Shown in pieces: positions 18,649 through 25,560 of a DNA stretch of 64,000 bases. Source of the stretch: Kitasatospora arboriphila. GTDB lineage: Bacteria > Actinomycetota > Actinomycetes > Mycobacteriales > Mycobacteriaceae. The stretch covers positions 620,001 through 684,000 of the forward strand of contig NZ_JNYV01000001.1 of assembly GCF_000717275.1 (NCBI RefSeq). The letters run 5' to 3'. The first letter of the stretch is position 1. Each line of letters begins with the position of its first letter. The notes below the pieces were generated by a model, which was not told the DNA's origin, ran no database searches, and was given only the letters and a program-made list of their open reading frames with translations. Position numbers and translations under genes: made by a program.

Positions 18649-19143
18649 GTGGACGGCACCGATAAGTTGGCACTCGCAGGGTTTCTGATTTCCCTGTTCG
18701 CGTTGTGCTGGAACATAGCGCTGACGCGGGTCCGATGGCCGCGTATTGGGGTCGCCGTTAGGCAATCGGTGACGATCAGTTTCGACGGTCCCCACCAAGA
18801 GCACTATCACCTTGTTGTCGTGAACAAAGGGGCCGAAGCGGTCACCATCGCCAATGTCGGCCTACAGAGCGCAGATGCCTCACTGGTGCTCGATTACGAA
18901 TCTGACAAATACCGCGGGCGGCCAGTCCCGGATGGTGACTCGTCGCCGCCGTGCCGGATCGAGGGCCACGGTTGCCTCGTCTGGGTCTATAAAGAGGACC
19001 TGTTGCGGAAGTTCCCGCAAGGAACTCAGGTGATCGGATACGCCGACCGCTACAAATCATTTCGTCGGTGGCCGAAGCGCCAGCGGACTATCGTCCGCCG
19101 AACGAACTCAATCGTTCCGGTGCCGAGGGCCGGCGGCGCCTGA
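18649..19143 (+). CDS. Unknown membrane-anchored protein (element cargo)
   Basis: Not assigned to a family. The 164-residue product starts at GTG 18649 behind CGGAGG. Residues 8-27 form a single transmembrane segment (LALAGFLISLFALCWNIALT). A probable beta-rich domain follows, with VTISFDGPHQEHYHLVVVNKG and AVTIANVGLQSAD, and a basic C-terminus (KSFRRWPKRQRTIVRRTNS). Two cysteines (PPCRIEGHGCLVW) could pair. Similar single-helix proteins occur near the ends of actinophage genomes. The gene pair is in the cargo position of a satellite, where superinfection-exclusion or defence functions are common; that role is inference only. Confidence 0.65.
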   Translation: MDGTDKLALAGFLISLFALCWNIALTRVRWPRIGVAVRQSVTISFDGPHQEHYHLVVVNKGAEAVTIANVGLQSADASLVLDYESDKYRGRPVPDGDSSPPCRIEGHGCLVWVYKEDLLRKFPQGTQVIGYADRYKSFRRWPKRQRTIVRRTNSIVPVPRAGGA

Positions 19144-19150
19144 GCGGGCA

Positions 19151-19186
19151 CACGACACCCCGCCGGCGTACCCGCGGGGTGTCGTG
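19151..19186. terminator. Strong bidirectional hairpin between cargo operon and capsid gene
   Basis: Perfect 13-bp inverted repeat (CACGACACCCCGC at 19151-19163 and GCGGGGTGTCGTG at 19174-19186) with a 10-nt loop. It lies exactly between the convergent cargo operon and the capsid gene. There is no U-tract on either strand. Confidence 0.75.
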
Positions 19187-19199
19187 CACCTCAAGTGCC

Positions 19200-20414
19200 T
19201 TACGCGTCCAGTTCGACCTTGACCACGGCCCGCGGTGCGAACACGTCAACATTGGCCCGGGTCTCACACCGAGCGCGTAGCTGGTTCAGCTCGAAATCGT
19301 TGCCGACGTTCTCGGACCACTTGACCTCGATAGTGCCGTCGGTGGCGACACTGACCGCGTTGGTGTCGAGCACTAGCGCCGTGCCGACGGGCAACGCCAC
19401 GGTGGTGGCCGTCGGTAGCGACCACGTGCGCAACGCCGCACGTTCGACGGGCAACGCCGATCCGTGATCGAACTGGCCATCGTTACGCCGTGCCAACTCG
19501 ATGCCTTCCCAGTCGAGCGGGTGCACCAACAGCGCCGAGGCCTTGTGTCCCGACGTGTCGAGCAGGGTGATTGATTTTCTGATGCTCGTGGTGGCGTCGG
19601 CCACGAACGGTTGGATCTGCACACCCGAGGTGTTGAGGATGCCTGTCATGCCGTCATCGGCCAGCACGCCGGCGACAACGAGCCGCTCGAGTTCGACTGA
19701 CAGGCCATAGATCAGCTCGTCACGTACGAACTGATCGAGGCTTGCGGCGTCCTCGAGCATGAACTTGTCGATGGCCTCGGACACGTGGGCCACAACCTTG
19801 AGCCGCGACTCGATCTGTTCGATACCGATTTTCGACGTGGGTTTGAGCGCACCCGGGGCCACCACGCCCGCGTTCATTTCCCGCAACGTCTGACGCAGAT
19901 ACCGATAGATCGGCGCCCGCTTGATCGCCGGCAGCACGTCGAGCGCCGAGGTTGCCACCTGGCCGATGGGCACCGGTCGGTTGTCGAGCGGAATGGACGT
20001 CACGGCGGTGCCGGCCGGGGCCAACGCCTTTTCGCCACTCGGGCCCGTTTCGTCGGTGCGGGTCCGGTCCATCTTGTACGAGATCGGCACCGAGGCGGCT
20101 TTACGGCCAGCGGAACCGAGGTTGAGCCGGGTGGTGTCCTCATACGGTGCGCCACTGCGCTGGCCGCCCGCCATCTTGGTCAGCACGCCGGCCGAGGTGT
20201 CGGCCTTTTCGATCTGAGTGTCGAGGGCCTCGAGGGCCGCGGCGGCCTCGGCCAGCACCGCGGCCTCTTCCTCGGTTGGCTCACGGTCGAGCGCGCTGAG
20301 TTCGGTGACGAATGCCTTGCCGGCGTCGATCACGGATTTGCGGCGGTCGACCAAGGTAACTGAGGTGTCGCCGGCCTTGGCCGTGGCATCGCGTAGTGCA
20401 GTGATTTTGTTCAC
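19200..20414 (-). CDS. HK97-family phage major capsid protein
   Basis: The 404-residue shell protein of an HK97-fold capsid. Residues 1-95 are helical and charged (VDRRKSVIDAGKAFVTELSALDREP, then AEAAAALEALDTQIEKAD; key heptad-like L and A positions), matching the scaffolding delta domain. The rest carries capsid landmarks such as VPIGQVATSALDVLPAIKRAPIYRY, EQIESRLKVVAHVSEAIDKFMLEDAASLDQFVRDELIYGL (only key parts quoted) and a LLVHPLDWEGIELAR stretch near the axial domain. The start is GTG 20414 with GAAAGG upstream. No prohead protease gene is nearby, so maturation would need a helper's protease or none. It is the last gene of the long reverse transcript, after a 400-nt untranslated gap. Confidence 0.88.
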   Translation of the reverse strand: MNKITALRDATAKAGDTSVTLVDRRKSVIDAGKAFVTELSALDREPTEEEAAVLAEAAAALEALDTQIEKADTSAGVLTKMAGGQRSGAPYEDTTRLNLGSAGRKAASVPISYKMDRTRTDETGPSGEKALAPAGTAVTSIPLDNRPVPIGQVATSALDVLPAIKRAPIYRYLRQTLREMNAGVVAPGALKPTSKIGIEQIESRLKVVAHVSEAIDKFMLEDAASLDQFVRDELIYGLSVELERLVVAGVLADDGMTGILNTSGVQIQPFVADATTSIRKSITLLDTSGHKASALLVHPLDWEGIELARRNDGQFDHGSALPVERAALRTWSLPTATTVALPVGTALVLDTNAVSVATDGTIEVKWSENVGNDFELNQLRARCETRANVDVFAPRAVVKVELDA

Positions 20415-20510
20415 GGGATTGGCGCCTTTCGTGGACGCTGAGACACCGCAACCGTGTTGCGGCGCAATGGATTAGATGAACGTCCGACGGGCCGATCCTC
20501 ACGATGGCGA

Positions 20511-20640
20511 CTAGCGGGCCGCCCCTGTAATGGGCGGATGGCTGCGCTCACCGATCTCGGTTGGTCGGGAAGTCACGACCCGATCCGGTGCCGGTTGCGA
20601 ACTAGCGGACCACCTCTGAATAGGTGGCTGGCTGCGCTAC
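20511..20640 (-). repeat. Two tandem hairpins with compensatory stems in the capsid leader; notes on gap 20,415-20,820
   Basis: Two units 91 nt apart share CTAGCGG, a hairpin, then TGGCTGCGCT. Unit 1 stem is CCGCCC/GGGCGG (20519-20524 and 20532-20537, 7-nt loop); unit 2 stem is CCACCT/AGGTGG (20610-20615 and 20622-20627, 6-nt loop). Two base pairs differ by paired changes, so structure rather than sequence seems conserved. CCGATCC precedes each unit. A further 7-bp hairpin (GCGCTAC/GTAGCGC, 20789-20814) follows the upstream small gene. No protein was recognised in this 406-nt gap. It could be a capsid-mRNA leader element or a packaging site. Confidence 0.55.
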
Positions 20641-20820
20641 CGGTCCGGTTCGAGCCGGGGCCACGGCGCGTGGTGATCGTTACGGCTGGCCGATCCCGAT
20701 CCTGACAGGAGACGCAGTACACAATCGACGCACCGTTTCACGATCACCACGACCGCGACACCATCACCGTACCAACTTGTAATCTGTTGCGCTACTTGTA
20801 CTTTGGGGTAGCGCTCCCCC

Positions 20821-20997
20821 TCACCGCCAGCTGTTGCGCCAGTATCTCGGATCCCAATGTGCCGCCGCCTCGGCGCTCTCGGCGTAAACGGTCTCACCGT
20901 CGGGCGCCGTGCCCTCGGGCACCGGCACAACGAACCGACCCGCGGCCGGCACGTCGGTGGCCTCGGCCTCGAGGCCGGCTATCGGCTCGTCGGTCAT
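20821..20997 (-). CDS. Small acidic hypothetical protein (element)
   Basis: A 58-residue product starting MTDEPIAGLEAEATDVPAAG and ending EAAAHWDPRYWRNSWR. GGAGGA lies 8 nt before the ATG, and the start overlaps the HNH stop as ATGA, both of which support a real gene. The composition is acidic with an aromatic, basic tail; no domain was recognised. The position between HNH and capsid genes suggests a morphogenesis role, but nothing in the sequence proves it. Confidence 0.6.
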   Translation of the reverse strand: MTDEPIAGLEAEATDVPAAGRFVVPVPEGTAPDGETVYAESAEAAAHWDPRYWRNSWR

Positions 20998-21368
20998 AGC
21001 GGCATCCTCCGTCCATGTTCGGTGCGGAACACCACCGCCCTACGGCCCTCGTGGCCGGTTTTGACCCGGTGGTGGTGGTCGCACAGCGATTGCATGTTGG
21101 CGGCGTCGTACGGGTCGACGTCGGGGTGCTCGGCCAGGTTGCGCACGTGGTCGACTTGGTGGGCCACCGCCACGCACCCCGGCCACTCGCACAACGGGTG
21201 CGATGACAGATAGAAGTTGCGCACTCGGCGCCACCGCTTGCGCAATGGTGCGCTGAGACCGGCCGCCCAACTGGACGTGGCGAACGGTGGTCGACACCGC
21301 GGGCATGCGGTACCCGACTTTCGACCCATGCCGCACCGCGGGCACCGTGTCGGCGGCTTAGTCGGCAC
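20994..21368 (-). CDS. HNH endonuclease
   Basis: The 124-residue protein starts at GTG 21368, overlapping the preceding gene by 11 nt. Two zinc-knuckle CxxC pairs lie at the N-terminus (CPRCGMGRKSGTACPRC). The HNH core follows with cysteine CEWPGC, VAHQVDHVRNLAEHP, NMQSLCDHHHRVKTGHEG: the DH, N and H catalytic positions are present. In HK97-like phages an HNH nuclease next to the head genes supports terminase-dependent packaging, so here it may help a helper phage terminase package the element. No terminase gene is present. Confidence 0.85.
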   Translation of the reverse strand: MPTKPPTRCPRCGMGRKSGTACPRCRPPFATSSWAAGLSAPLRKRWRRVRNFYLSSHPLCEWPGCVAVAHQVDHVRNLAEHPDVDPYDAANMQSLCDHHHRVKTGHEGRRAVVFRTEHGRRMPL

Positions 21369-21651
21369 CGGACCCCACCTGATCGGCCGAATACGGCACC
21401 CCGGGCCGCACGTCCTTCCAATACGAGCGCGCCAGCGCCGCGGCGTAGGTGACGTGCTCACTGAGATATCCCTCGGCCCGGTCGAGCGCACCAGGGGTGA
21501 ACCAGTCGATGAGTGCAGCACCCTCGCCAACCGTCCAGTAGCGACGCAACCGGTGATCGTCGGTTTGTTGACCGGCATTTGGTGTCTCTTCGGCCTTGGC
21601 CGCGTCGGCAAACCGGAAGGTCCAGACGGCCAACTCGAGTGCGGCGCTCAT
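21358..21651 (-). CDS. Hypothetical protein of actinophage/integrative-element type
   Basis: A 97-residue product from ATG 21651 (MSAALELAVWTFRFADAAK). The core LRRYWTVGEGAALIDWFTPGALDRAEGYLSEHV, quoted here only as RRYWTVGEGAALIDW plus the following helix, resembles the short RxYWTxGEGAxKIxW protein that often neighbours head genes in actinophages and integrative elements. No catalytic motif is visible. It overlaps the HNH gene and so is translationally coupled to it. The start has a weak ribosome-binding site; longer readings upstream lack support. Confidence 0.6.
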   Translation of the reverse strand: MSAALELAVWTFRFADAAKAEETPNAGQQTDDHRLRRYWTVGEGAALIDWFTPGALDRAEGYLSEHVTYAAALARSYWKDVRPGVPYSADQVGSGAD

Positions 21652-22166
21652 GGTCCAATAGTACCGCCGACATGCGACATTAGTTGGTACAAACGTTCGA
21701 TTCCCCGGCCCGCCGTTGAATTCACTACAGCAAAGTGGCGTGCTGTGCCAGTGGTGACGTGTCACGGCAGTGGGCGATTTCCGGCCCTCAGATCGCCGCT
21801 GTCGCCTCACTGGGCCCGCCGACCTCACGATTGGTCACCACTGCCCAACGAGCGGGTCAGCGTGTTGCGCCGTTACCGGCCTTGAGCTGGCCCTACGCGG
21901 GCCCGTCGACCTTCCGGCCACATCCGCCGTTCCAATCCCTCACGTCGTCGCCACGCGTCCTACAGGCCCCTCACTGGTGCGTTCCGCGCCCGCACCGAAA
22001 CGTGAGGCTCTGTCACATTTTGCATTCGTGTTGTGCACGCAGATGTTCCTGGAGAGAAGGGGTGAAATCCGCTGGCCTCGTTGATGATTCCCACTTCGTC
22101 GGCGTTTCCGCAGGTCAAAGCGGTTTGCTAGCGTGAATTACGAAGCCCCGACCCCGTGGTTCCGGC
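21652..22166. other. 515-nt gap inside the element without a recognised gene
   Basis: Reading frames exist on both strands, but none has a good ribosome-binding site together with protein-like composition. The plus strand has AGAAGGGG before a GTG opening a 24-codon frame (22,061-22,135), which I do not accept as a gene. AT-richer sequence around 22,010-22,045 could hold a promoter for the 97-residue/HNH/capsid genes. A packaging or regulatory role is possible but nothing specific was seen. Confidence 0.4.
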
Positions 22167-22433
22167 TCATCGCTGGGCCAACGTCAGCAGCTCGGCGGCC
22201 AACGCCGCCCGCACACCCTCGGCCCCGTACGCGGCTCGATACGAGGCCAGCAACCGCCGACCGAGCGCCAACATGATCTCGCCAGGTGGCACCGTGGCAT
22301 CGTCACCGAACACGTCAGTGATCAGCGCGCCAAACTGGGGACCGCCATCGTCGTCGGTGACCACCTCGTTGAGCCCTGCCACGATCCGCAATGCCAAGCG
22401 GTCTGCCTCGTCACTGATCAATTGATCCATCAT
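22167..22433 (-). CDS. Small hypothetical protein (element)
   Basis: An 88-residue product beginning MMDQLISDEADRLALRIVAGLNE, with GAAAGG about 8 nt upstream. It is predicted largely helical and acidic (VVTDDDGGPQFGALITDVFGDD, then LALGRRLLASYRAAYG). No known domain was recognised. Its start lies within the last codons of the whiB-like gene (about 20-nt overlap), indicating coupling. Confidence 0.6.
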   Translation of the reverse strand: MMDQLISDEADRLALRIVAGLNEVVTDDDGGPQFGALITDVFGDDATVPPGEIMLALGRRLLASYRAAYGAEGVRAALAAELLTLAQR

Positions 22434-22800
22434 CGGTATGCCTTTCGTTGACTCGTTGTGTGGCTCTGTGCCGGCGTGAACGCACGGCGGTGGGTGAGGT
22501 ACCAATGCGGCGGCCGCCGGTGCTGTCAGCCTCTACAGACGTGTCTGTCCATGACCTAGGCCGTTGAACTGTCGATGCCGTCACCCCTGCCACTCGTGCG
22601 TTGCTCGACCATTCCCAGCAGGCTGCACGAACCGGGCACGTCTGACACACCTCGAGGGCTTGGCCGAAACGCTCAGGGGTCGGATCCTCATCGAACAACT
22701 CGGGCCGGCCGGTACACAGCGCCCCCGCCAAATCCACCGTCTCTCGGAAGATCCGCGCCAGTAGCGCAATCGGCCCGTCGTATTCGGCCCGCGTGGTCAT
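22411..22800 (-). CDS. WhiB-like iron-sulfur regulator (element-encoded)
   Basis: The start ATG 22800 gives 129 residues. The four WhiB cysteines are present: C29 (GALCTGRPELF), C52 and C55 (EVCQTCPV) and C61 (AACWEW), spaced C-x22-C-x2-C-x5-C for a [4Fe-4S] cluster. The G-V/I-W-G-G turn that contacts sigma-A in host WhiB proteins reads GVTAS here, so the conserved Trp is lost. A basic, Ser/Arg-rich C-terminal tail follows (RSRRHRATQRVNERH). Phage-encoded WhiB proteins such as that of phage TM4 act as dominant-negative host regulators and cause superinfection exclusion; a comparable role is inference. Confidence 0.8.
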   Translation of the reverse strand: MTTRAEYDGPIALLARIFRETVDLAGALCTGRPELFDEDPTPERFGQALEVCQTCPVRAACWEWSSNARVAGVTASTVQRPRSWTDTSVEADSTGGRRIGTSPTAVRSRRHRATQRVNERHTDDGSIDQ

Positions 22801-22823
22801 CGTTGACCCCTGCCCGTCCGAGG

Positions 22824-23212
22824 TGCCGACGTTTGCCGACGCACGCCGACAACTTGCCGACGCTCTGACCTGGGGTGCCGACATTCTGCCGACGCCTCAA
22901 GAACGGGTGTTTTCGCAGGTAGATGGCAGTTTTCAATCCGTTTGCCGACAAAACCCCCCTTGAGTTTCGAAAAACTGGCCACCACCTGGGAAAACACCGA
23001 TCTATTTAGAGTAAGTAAGTAGATTCGCGAACAACCTTCTCTGTTCTTTTTCAGCGTCGGCAGGAAAAACACAAGGGGGGGTCTCGTCGGCAAAACACCC
23101 GCGCGTAGGCCCCGACCAGCGGTTACTGCCACTTTTCGGATGTCGGCAGATTGTCGGCACCGCAGGTCAGACCGTCGGCAAACCTGTCGGCAAGCGTCGG
23201 CAAATGTCGGCA
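22824..23212. repeat. Probable replication origin: mirror-symmetric iteron array
   Basis: The left arm has TGCCGAC at 22824, 22834, 22855, 22876, 22887 and 22943, plus a degenerate CGCCGAC at 22844. The right arm has the complement GTCGGCA at 23056, 23086, 23142, 23153, 23174, 23186, 23196 and 23206. Spacings inward from the left edge are 10, 10, 11, 21, 11, 56; from the right edge they are 10, 10, 12, 21, 11, 56, 30. The arrays are therefore mirror images about position 23,018, with copies on one face of the helix. The centre (22,960-23,050) is AT-rich. It lies just downstream of the primase-like gene and fills the 421-nt gap before whiB. Confidence 0.75.
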
Positions 23213-23221
23213 AACTGTCCA

Positions 23222-24700
23222 CTACCGGATCCTCTCCACGTGTTCCGACAGACGCGGGTGAAGCTCCCACGCGTCTTTCTCAGACAGCCGCAACCACCCG
23301 AGTTCGGCCAGACTGTTGAGCATTTGACGGCACGTCGCGATACCGCCGGCCACGGCCAGCTCACGGACCCGCTTATGCACGTCCCGCGTCTGGACTACCG
23401 ACCAGCCACGCCGATGCATACCGGCCAGCGTGCCCAGCATGTCGATCGCCAGCTCAGCCGCCTGGCCGGCAGGGGTGAACGACTCACCGAACAACCGCCA
23501 CATGCTCGAGTTGAAGTACTGCCCGAGTTCCCATGCGTTGGCGACCGTGTCGGCGTCGATCACCTCGGCGTCCGGGTTGTCGAACACCGCCATATGGCCC
23601 GCCATACGCACCACGGCGCCGATCAGTTTCGAGGTGAACCCGGGCATCGGGTCAGCCACGCGGTTGAGCGTTTGATGAGTCAATTGGATCTTTTGGAACT
23701 CGGTCAACGCTCGTTTTGCATCGTCGGTCAGCGTCAGCACACGCGGGGCCTCGAGTGGCCACAAAGCCTCGACCATGGCCGTGACCCCACCGACGTACTC
23801 GGCCTCGGTGAACGCGTCCGGTGCCGGCCTTGGTCCCGCGTGGGCCGGTGTGAGAACCGAGGCAGGGGCCACGTACAAGAACCGATCCGCAAACCCCGAC
23901 CACGTGAGTGTGTCGTCACTACCCTTGTCGGCCAACACCTTGGGTTGCACCATCACGAGCACAGTCAGCGCCGGATCCTCGACGGCGGCCACCTTGCGAC
24001 TCACTAGCGACCGCCGTAGCGCGTCACCTCCGTGACCGGCCAGATACGGCGCCAGCGACTCACCGTTGCCCGTCAGCAACCGGTGAAACAACCCGGTGCC
24101 CTCGGGCACCATCAACGCGAACCGGCCGCCGTTGGCCGCCAGCTCGTCGTGCAACGCCGCCGAGGTGGCATCGTCACCGATGAGTTTGGGTAACGCCGGC
24201 ACCGCTCGAGCTGTCACGTCCTCGGTGCGTGCACGCAACGTGTCCTGGGCGGCGGCGATGGTGTCGGGGTCACCACCGTTCATCGCCTCGGCCAACGCGT
24301 TCTCGGCCTTGTTCTGCGCCTTGGTGGCCGCCTTGAGCAACGCCAACCGCTCATCCCGGCCGACCATGGCCTCGGCCACCAACGAGGTGGTGGCGGCCTC
24401 GAGCGGTGCGGCCATCACGTTCTTGATCGCGGTCTTTCGCTCGCCCGGTTGCGCCGCGATGGTCACCCATATCGGCCCGTGCTCGGTCCATCCCGGCCAC
24501 GGCGAGACCTTGATCCGGCCTACACACGCCGCCGAGAGCACCGCCAGGGCCACACTCCCCGGCATCGCGACGTCGACACCCACCGACTCGGCCACCTGCT
24601 CGACAAATAACGCCACCGGCTTGGGCAACGCGTGCGTCGGGAACTCGGGCACCTCGGCCGGGTGTTCGGGCACAGCCGGAACACCCCATAGTTCGCTCAT
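23222..24700 (-). CDS. DUF3987-type replication protein (primase/helicase-like)
   Basis: Start ATG 24700 overlaps the previous stop as ATGA and gives 492 residues. The N-terminal region (residues 20-100) has VALAVLSAACVGRIKVSP and a P-loop-like QPGERKT at 84-90, typical of DUF3987 proteins that replace the DnaB-like helicase in small mobile elements. A central coiled helical part (KAATKAQNKAENALAEAM) precedes the ATPase core. The C-terminal 90 residues look like a winged-helix region (QTRDVHKRVRELAVAGGIATCRQML). Length and position match the primase-like gene of phiRv1 (Rv1582c, about 470 residues). It probably recognises the adjacent iterons. Confidence 0.75.
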   Translation of the reverse strand: MSELWGVPAVPEHPAEVPEFPTHALPKPVALFVEQVAESVGVDVAMPGSVALAVLSAACVGRIKVSPWPGWTEHGPIWVTIAAQPGERKTAIKNVMAAPLEAATTSLVAEAMVGRDERLALLKAATKAQNKAENALAEAMNGGDPDTIAAAQDTLRARTEDVTARAVPALPKLIGDDATSAALHDELAANGGRFALMVPEGTGLFHRLLTGNGESLAPYLAGHGGDALRRSLVSRKVAAVEDPALTVLVMVQPKVLADKGSDDTLTWSGFADRFLYVAPASVLTPAHAGPRPAPDAFTEAEYVGGVTAMVEALWPLEAPRVLTLTDDAKRALTEFQKIQLTHQTLNRVADPMPGFTSKLIGAVVRMAGHMAVFDNPDAEVIDADTVANAWELGQYFNSSMWRLFGESFTPAGQAAELAIDMLGTLAGMHRRGWSVVQTRDVHKRVRELAVAGGIATCRQMLNSLAELGWLRLSEKDAWELHPRLSEHVERIR

Positions 24701-24918
24701 CGCTGGCCACCCCGCCGAGCTGCTCGTCGGGCGGCCCGGTTGCCACTCTGGTGCGTCCGTAGGTACGGACACCACGACTCGTGCCGGATGGTCAGATGCG
24801 AGACACCTGGCCGACGCGCTAGCACGTCCGCGACGGTCCCGCCCTCGAGTTCGGCCACGGCCTCACAGAACTCACACACGTAAACGCGCGGGTCGATGTT
24901 GGTAATGATCTCGGTCAT
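24697..24918 (-). CDS. Small zinc-ribbon-like protein (element)
   Basis: A 73-residue product from ATG 24918 (MTEIITNIDPRVYVCEFCEAV). CEFC and the later HESWC could bind one zinc. The tail is strongly basic (NRAARRAARRGGQR), suggesting nucleic-acid binding. A GGCGGTGG ribosome-binding stretch precedes the start, and the gene has ATGA overlaps with both neighbours, which strongly supports it as a real gene. No function is assigned. Confidence 0.65.
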   Translation of the reverse strand: MTEIITNIDPRVYVCEFCEAVAELEGGTVADVLARRPGVSHLTIRHESWCPYLRTHQSGNRAARRAARRGGQR

Positions 24919-25067
24919 CGCGCCACCGCCTTGACACACTTGCACTTGCGGACATAGAGCCACGTGGACGGGTCCGCGAACGCCTCGATTACGAGGTCGG
25001 CCTCACGGCACCGCTGGCACCGTGGCAGCGCGTGCCAACGGCCTCGAGTTTGATAATCTGAAAACAC
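24915..25067 (-). CDS. Small Cys-rich protein (element)
   Basis: A 50-residue product starting at GTG 25067, with GCGAGG upstream (MFSDYQTRGRWHALPRCQRC). Two cysteine pairs, CQRC and CKC near the C-terminus, suggest a zinc ribbon. It ends by ATGA overlap with the 73-residue gene. Longer frames upstream enter the AT-rich gap and lack support. Function unknown. Confidence 0.55.
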   Translation of the reverse strand: MFSDYQTRGRWHALPRCQRCREADLVIEAFADPSTWLYVRKCKCVKAVAR

Positions 25068-25183
25068 GACAGAACCTCGCTTTTCAACCGAGTGATTTTG
25101 TTGTGTTTCCTTGGCGGGGAACGAACTTGAGGCGGGCTCGACACTTCGGTGTCGGGCCCGTTTTCGTTGACGGACACGGGTTT

Positions 25184-25306
25184 TCATGCCGCACGCGCCT
25201 TGGCCGGCACTGCCGGGTTAACGAGGCGACGAACACGGTCGAGCTGGGCCGGCGTCAGCGGCGGGGCCTTATCAACCACCGCCCGCACTTTGTCGGGGTC
25301 GATCAT
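25184..25306 (-). CDS. Forty-residue element peptide
   Basis: MIDPDKVRAVVDKAPPLTPAQLDRVRRLVNPAVPAKARAA has the pattern APPLTPxQxxRxxxLxxP seen in tiny proteins of many actinobacterial phages and integrative elements (key residues only considered; role unknown). Its start overlaps the excisionase stop as ATGA, so it is coupled to it. It is too short for domain assignment. Confidence 0.55.
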   Translation of the reverse strand: MIDPDKVRAVVDKAPPLTPAQLDRVRRLVNPAVPAKARAA

Positions 25307-25506
25307 TCGACCGGCCCCATGCCGAGCTTGGCCAACGTGGCATCGAGGTCCACACGCACGAGCCGGGGGCCTAGCTTTACGCCGTCGATCCGGCCCTCTC
25401 GGTACCACTTCGACGTGGTGCCAGGACTCACCCCGAGGTGGGCGGCTAGGTCACTGAGCGACACCATGCGCCGCGTAGGCGCGGGCGGCGGGTTCTTCAA
25501 ATCCAT
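25303..25506 (-). CDS. xis: Excisionase-like HTH protein (recombination directionality factor candidate)
   Basis: The 67-residue MerR/AlpA-type helix-turn-helix protein reads VSLSDLAAHLGVSPGTTSKWYREGRIDGVKLG, cited here by its HTH core LAAHLGVSPGTTSKW and wing GRIDGVKLGPRLVRV. GGAG lies 7 nt before the ATG. It occupies the same place as the phiRv1 excisionase gene Rv1584c (73 residues). It is the first gene of the long reverse operon and starts beside an inverted repeat that may be its own operator. Confidence 0.8.
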   Translation of the reverse strand: MDLKNPPPAPTRRMVSLSDLAAHLGVSPGTTSKWYREGRIDGVKLGPRLVRVDLDATLAKLGMGPVE

Positions 25507-25512
25507 TGGGTC

Positions 25513-25560
25513 TCCAAACGAGAGTCGCGAACACAGATGCGGTTGCGTGACTCGTTTGGA
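25513..25560. promoter_or_regulatory. Inverted repeat upstream of xis
   Basis: TCCAAACGAG (25513-25522) and CTCGTTTGGA (25551-25560) form a perfect 10-bp inverted repeat with a 28-nt centre, the inner arm overlapping the xis ribosome-binding site. A second, smaller one lies at about 25,615-25,635 (AACGTA and TACGTT). They fit operator sites for autoregulation of the xis operon; no strong promoter hexamers were found. Confidence 0.5.

Noticed and set aside
20511..20640. tRNA genes: on the minus strand the hairpins have AGCGCAGCC before and TTCGCAA after, with a UAC-like loop in one copy
   Set aside because: No complete D-arm, no 7-bp acceptor stem and loops of unequal size (7 and 6 nt); treated as structured repeats instead.
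21735..22136. Forward genes in the 515-nt element gap
   Set aside because: Composition is Pro/Arg/Ser-rich without domain-like features, and starts lack ribosome-binding sites; the short frame at 22,061 is only 24 codons.
22824..23212. CRISPR array from the many GTCGGCA repeats
   Set aside because: Repeats are only 7 bp, occur in both orientations and lack uniform spacers; the symmetry fits iterons. No cas gene is present.
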